Notes under the pieces: model-generated
The model's input: only the letters and a program-made list of their open reading frames with translations
Told to the model about the DNA's origin: nothing
The model's database searches: none
Translations under genes and position numbers: made by a program
Shown here: one piece after another, positions 50,544 through 57,217 of the stretch
Layout: every line of letters begins with the position of its first letter
Position numbering within the stretch: position 1 is the first letter of the stretch
Assembly (NCBI RefSeq): GCF_004634215.1
Contig: NZ_SMMH01000024.1
Span: 1-57,217, forward strand
DNA length: 57,217 nt
DNA from: Deinococcus fonticola
Lineage (GTDB): Bacteria; Deinococcota; Deinococci; Deinococcales; Deinococcaceae
Direction: 5' to 3'

Positions 50544-51215
50544 TTATTTCTCCAGAAATTCAAGGGCTGTTTTTGCGGTGTTCAGCTCGTCCTGTGCGGC
50601 GCGGCCCGGTGCGGCCAGTGGCGTGAGGCGAGCCAGGTCGTCCAGCACCTGCCGCCGGATAAGCGGGTCACCGGAACGCAGCAGATGCGGGCCGTACCGC
50701 AAAGCCGCGTCGAGTGGCACCCCGTCGTAAACGGGGTCGGCCCCGGAACGCGCCTCGAAACGCAGCACGGGATAACTCCAGAACCCGGCCGCGAGCGCCT
50801 CGGCCACCAGGTGAAACCCGCTGCGGGCAGCCCACTCGCGCAGGATTCGTGGGGAATCGTTCGGCTGCACCACCAGCGCCGGGGGCAGGCGTTCGCCACC
50901 CGCTTTCAGAATGCTCTGGATGGTGTTGGCGCCCATGCCCGTCATGCTGGCGCTTTCTACCTCGCCGGGCCGCAGGGGAGACAGGCCGTTGCCCTGGCGC
51001 ACCTCCAGGCGGTCAGACAGGCCAGCCAGCGCCACATTTGTCCGGGCGTGCCCGAGCGGGCCGGGGTTCAACTCCACCACCACGCAGCGCTCCACGCGTC
51101 CGGTCTGAACCAGCCGAATCGGCAGATGTGCGTGATCCGAACCGATGTCCGCATGGGTCGCGGCGCGAATGAGCTTCAGCACCGCGGCCAGACGGGCGTC
51201 CAGAACGGGAATCAG
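50544..51215 (-). CDS. trmK: tRNA (adenine(22)-N1)-methyltransferase TrmK
   Basis: 223 residues. Methylates A22 of tRNAs with SAM. HADIGSDHAHLPIRLVQTGR is the SAM motif I of TrmK, and ESASMTGMGANTIQSIL the family's catalytic-loop block. No ATG, GTG or TTG fits; a CTG at 51215 overlaps the MOSC stop (CTGA), has AAGGA 7 nt upstream, and gives the N-terminus expected from the family. The ORF is open far upstream, but that would overlap the MOSC gene. Confidence 0.85.
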   Translation of the reverse strand: MIPVLDARLAAVLKLIRAATHADIGSDHAHLPIRLVQTGRVERCVVVELNPGPLGHARTNVALAGLSDRLEVRQGNGLSPLRPGEVESASMTGMGANTIQSILKAGGERLPPALVVQPNDSPRILREWAARSGFHLVAEALAAGFWSYPVLRFEARSGADPVYDGVPLDAALRYGPHLLRSGDPLIRRQVLDDLARLTPLAAPGRAAQDELNTAKTALEFLEK

Positions 51216-51775
51216 GGCGTGTCCTTCGGCAGTGCCTGCACGCGGTCGCCCACACGCACCGTCCCGCCCTGAATGACGCGGGCGGTAATGCCCCCGTGGC
51301 CGCGCACGGCGTTGTACCCGCCGTCTCCCAGGTTCTCTTCCATGCGTGAGCAGGGGTGGCACTCGCCGGTGCCTTCCAGAACGACCTCGCCCAGCTGAAA
51401 ACGCCGGTCTTTGAGGGCCAGCAACGAAAGACCACTCACCAGGATGTTGCGGCGCAGCAGTTCCGGTGGGACTTCGTCCAGGCCCGCCAGGGCAGCGATC
51501 ACCGGCAGATGCTCGGCCTGAAGAAGCGTCACCTGCCTCTTGCCGCGCCCGTTCGGTTGAGCGGGAGAAGGCGTCACCGGGTGAACCTCCCCGCCGGTTA
51601 GGGCCGTGAGACGGGTCGGCGCGGTTTTCCCGTGATCGCCCACCACGCCCACCAGCGGGTGAATCTCGACTTCGGCCCGGCTGTGGACGGGTTCGCGCCG
51701 GCCGGAACGAACACCGATCCACTCGACCTGGCCAGGGCGCGGCAGATGGGCGCGGAGGTCATGCATGGTTTTCAC
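51212..51775 (-). CDS. MOSC domain protein
   Basis: 187 residues, a single MOSC domain (PVHSRAEVEIHPLVGVVGDH to ARVIQGGTVRVGD). GECHPCSRMEENLG carries the Cys expected to bind molybdenum cofactor or sulfur, and NAVRGHGGITARVI is the next block. Substrate unknown. The GTG start is 6 nt after TAGGAT. The stop overlaps trmK by 4 bases. It diverges from the tyrS leader. Confidence 0.88.
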   Translation of the reverse strand: MKTMHDLRAHLPRPGQVEWIGVRSGRREPVHSRAEVEIHPLVGVVGDHGKTAPTRLTALTGGEVHPVTPSPAQPNGRGKRQVTLLQAEHLPVIAALAGLDEVPPELLRRNILVSGLSLLALKDRRFQLGEVVLEGTGECHPCSRMEENLGDGGYNAVRGHGGITARVIQGGTVRVGDRVQALPKDTP

Positions 51776-51781
51776 CCGGAC

Positions 51782-51787
51782 ATCCTA
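51782..51787 (-). promoter_or_regulatory. -10 box (TAGGAT) of the MOSC-trmK operon
   Basis: TAGGAT on the minus strand ends 6 nt before GTG 51775. Confidence 0.5.
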
Positions 51788-51893
51788 ATGATTCCAGCAC
51801 GAACCGGCCACGCAGGGAGACTGGAAGGGCAAAAGGCGCTCTATTCGTCTGGATAGGTCAGGTGACGCATTTCCTGCCAGCGCAGGGACTTGC

Positions 51894-51899
51894 TAGACT
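51894..51899 (+). promoter_or_regulatory. -10 box (TAGACT) of the tyrS leader
   Basis: TAGACT ends 6 nt before ATG 51906, so the leader mRNA probably starts at or beside the leader-peptide ATG. Confidence 0.5.
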
Positions 51900-51905
51900 G
51901 ATGGC

Positions 51906-51947
51906 ATGAGGCGTTTGACCCGACGTGCATATCTGTCCTGCCGCTAG
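51906..51947 (+). CDS. Leaderless 13-codon leader peptide upstream of tyrS
   Basis: MRRLTRRAYLSCR, stop TAG. It is 6 nt after TAGACT and about 90 nt before tyrS, with a terminator hairpin between. The single Tyr codon near the end, followed by a terminator before a tyrosyl-tRNA synthetase gene, fits attenuation, but the peptide also has five Arg and one Cys, so the sensed residue is not certain. Confidence 0.5.
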   Translation: MRRLTRRAYLSCR

Positions 51948-51984
51948 GTGGGAGACGGTCTATTCAGCCTGAAATCCAACCCTG

Positions 51985-53274
<1,290 letters not shown>

Positions 53275-53352
53275 CTCTTGACCCGGTTCAAGATTTAATA
53301 GGGTCTTCATGGGCCGCTGGATGTCAGGGCCGTCCCTGACTGGAGCGGGAAG

Positions 53353-53477
53353 TTATACACAGGCTGCCAGGGATGCCAAAAGTGGTTAGAAACCAGCTAT
53401 CACACAACAAGAACCTCATTTCGTCCTGACGACTTATCCACAGGCACGGCCTAAAGTTATCCCCAGCCTGTGGATAA
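53353..53477. other. DnaA-box cluster 1 (between tyrS and pyk)
   Basis: Four boxes in 125 bp: TTATACACA (53353-53361), TTATCCACA (53434-53442), TTATCCCCA (53457-53465, one mismatch) and TGTGGATAA (53469-53477, reverse). The consensus is TTATNCACA. Between tyrS and pyk there is little else but this and a small ORF. It could be part of an origin or a DnaA-titration site. Confidence 0.65.
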
Positions 53478-53519
53478 AAAAGATGACCTGCCCATCACAG
53501 TTCCGCGCTGGGCAGGTTC

Positions 53520-53612
53520 ATGACTGACGCCGCCTTGACCAGAAAACATGTAGGCAAGCGGATGACTGAGAGCGCAGAGCAGCTGGCCCAAGAGGTCGAG
53601 CAAATGAACTAA
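53520..53612 (+). CDS. Possible 30-codon ORF
   Basis: Begins MTDAALTRKHVGKRMTESAE, helical and charged. It has only a weak AGG upstream and may be chance; listed because it fills the gap between the DnaA boxes and the pyk terminator. Confidence 0.25.
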   Translation: MTDAALTRKHVGKRMTESAEQLAQEVEQMN

Positions 53613-53615
53613 TCA

Positions 53616-53659
53616 GAAGGTGGAAAAACACCATCCCGCTCAGGTGCTTTTCCACCTTC
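53616..53659 (-). terminator. Long hairpin downstream of pyk
   Basis: GAAGGTGGAAAA (53616-53627) pairs with TTTTCCACCTTC (53648-53659), and inner CACC with GGTG. It sits 18 bp past the pyk stop. Confidence 0.65.
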
Positions 53660-53676
53660 TCCGATCTCTTCGCCCT

Positions 53677-55125
<1,449 letters not shown>

Positions 55126-55183
55126 TCAAACTCCGTGTGGAATCCCCACTTGGAAACACTTCCAAATCCCCCCAAAAAGGGAG

Positions 55184-55222
55184 CTATGGGCTACTGCGGC
55201 TCACCCGCCCTGGCCCATAGCT
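55184..55222 (-). terminator. Terminator after eno
   Basis: AGCTATGGGC (55192-55201) pairs with GCCCATAGCT (55213-55222). On the minus strand CCCTTTTT follows the stem. Confidence 0.7.
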
Positions 55223-55232
55223 TAAACGCTTT

Positions 55233-56660
<1,428 letters not shown>

Positions 56661-56680
56661 TCACTCGTATAGATCGGAAG

Positions 56681-56791
56681 TTTTCCACAAATTTATCCAC
56701 AACCTCGGTAAGCTGTGGATAAATTTAACGTCAACATCAAGGAATATTCAAATAAGGGTGAAATTTTGCGTTAACAACGGAGTTTTCCACA
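56681..56791. other. DnaA-box cluster 2 and AT-rich region (origin-like)
   Basis: TTATCCACA (56693-56701) and TGTGGATAA (56714-56722) are perfect boxes in opposite orientation. TTTTCCACA occurs at 56681-56689 and 56783-56791. Between the boxes, 56720-56782 is strongly AT-rich (AAATTTAACG, GAATATTCAAATAAGGG), like a DNA-unwinding element. The segment lies between eno and a GNAT remnant beside the IS. Confidence 0.65.
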
Positions 56792-56812
56792 GGTCACAGT
56801 TCCTGTGAACAA

Positions 56813-57091
56813 TTAGACCAGCGAGCAGAACATCTCCCACTGAGACAATCCACTGTGCCGGAACCCATTTCTGAGCATGAATCCGTCTGCGAGGACTTCA
56901 GGGACGATGGCTGGAACCATGAGCCGCCTATCTGGAAATTCGTGCGCCACAGCTTGCAAGAAGCGTGTTCCTTCTCCCTGCCGTCGACTTCCTCGCGTGC
57001 GTACACCATGAAGGACGACGCCAAGTCCACCTGCTCCGTTCGGACACGTGCCGCGAACACCTGCGGGTCGTCGGGGACGGACATGAAGTAA
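56813..57091 (-). pseudogene. GNAT acetyltransferase remnant beside the IS
   Basis: The minus strand reads MSVPDDPQVFAARVRTEQVD then FMVYAREE in one frame, and RRQGEGTRFLQAVAHEFPDR then DGFMLRNGFRHSGLSQWEMF in another. Together they resemble a GNAT domain with the Q-x-x-G-x-G/A-type motif A split by one frameshift. The upstream part is cut by the IS at 57092. The family call is from pattern only. Confidence 0.4.
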
Positions 57092-57093
57092 TA

Positions 57094-57217
57094 CGGGACT
57101 AAAGTGATAATCAACTATGCGAGCTGCCCAGTTGACCACACACCGCACGACCGATGAGCTGGAACAGGCGTACCGAGCTGCCACGCGACCCGTCGAACGC
57201 TCACGCTGGCAACTTCT
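57094..57217 (+). mobile_element. IS630-type element, right copy (partial)
   Basis: Identical, as far as I can read, to the reverse complement of positions 1-119. It is bordered by TA at 57092-57093. The transposase starts at 57117 and runs off the window. Confidence 0.8.
57117..57217 (+). CDS. IS630 family transposase, N-terminal fragment
   Basis: 33 codons beginning MRAAQLTTHRTTDELEQAYR, then TRPVERSRWQL, the N-terminal helix-turn-helix region. Same product as the left fragment, truncated by the window edge. Confidence 0.65.
   Translation, partial: MRAAQLTTHRTTDELEQAYRAATRPVERSRWQL

Noticed and set aside
56855..57091. 78-codon plus-strand frame beside the right IS
   Set aside because: No ribosome-binding site or motif; the minus strand gives a better, though broken, GNAT-like reading.

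Overview
The window is high-GC DNA with the gene content and signals of a Deinococcus-type chromosome. Clues are a YpdA-type bacillithiol disulfide reductase plus a BshB-type deacetylase, a short RNase II with an N-terminal helical domain, OstA/LptA-like and LptC-like proteins, and about twenty genes that start 6-9 nt after a TANNNT -10 box (leaderless transcripts). Both ends are the same stretch of an IS630-type element (about 119 bp, opposite orientation, each bordered by TA), so the window probably lies between two IS copies or stops where an assembly broke at them. No CRISPR array, rRNA, tRNA or prophage was seen.

Layout. 0.2-2.8 kb: an lptC-lptA-lptA-like operon. 2.9-8.2 kb: tatD, a CoA-transferase, a radical SAM protein and transketolase. 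8.3-13.8 kb: a stand-alone RAM domain, a hypothetical with a palindromic promoter site, gmk, a macrodomain protein, a rhodanese/ABM-like/LysM-M23 operon, and truA. 14-20 kb: an orphan bacterial Hen1 RNA methyltransferase, a CorC/CNNM transporter, odhB, a GNAT and kbl. 20.3-24.8 kb: a three-gene cluster with no function I can name (roadblock-like protein, secreted/membrane protein, coiled-coil protein); the first and third share an N-terminal domain. 24.9-29.7 kb: tsaE, ackA-pta, an SDR. 29.7-36.1 kb: a six-repeat Gly-rich protein, menaquinone methyltransferase, VanW, YpdA, two paralogous exported proteins, RNase II. 36.4-40 kb: a DUF4097-type adhesin-like operon, an M19 dipeptidase and a DUF2089 regulator.

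40-45.4 kb: an SMR exporter, a GNAT broken by a 14-bp tandem duplication, a Crp/Fnr regulator, an acyl-CoA dehydrogenase, a leaderless 15-codon ORF coupled to a secreted low-complexity protein, and an orphan TAXI binding protein. 45.6-51.8 kb: a beta-CASP metallo-beta-lactamase, UspA, bshB1, a DUF3105 lipoprotein, corA with two upstream small ORFs, trmK and MOSC. 51.9-56.5 kb: tyrS with a leader peptide and terminator, then pyk and eno. Two DnaA-box clusters flank pyk-eno; the second, upstream of eno, is AT-rich and looks like part of the chromosomal origin.

The strongest candidates for something new are the 20.3-24.8 kb cluster, the leaders of tyrS and corA, the origin-like region beside an IS insertion, and the small dispersed repeats with a covarying hairpin. 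All functional calls come from reading the sequence; no database search was run.
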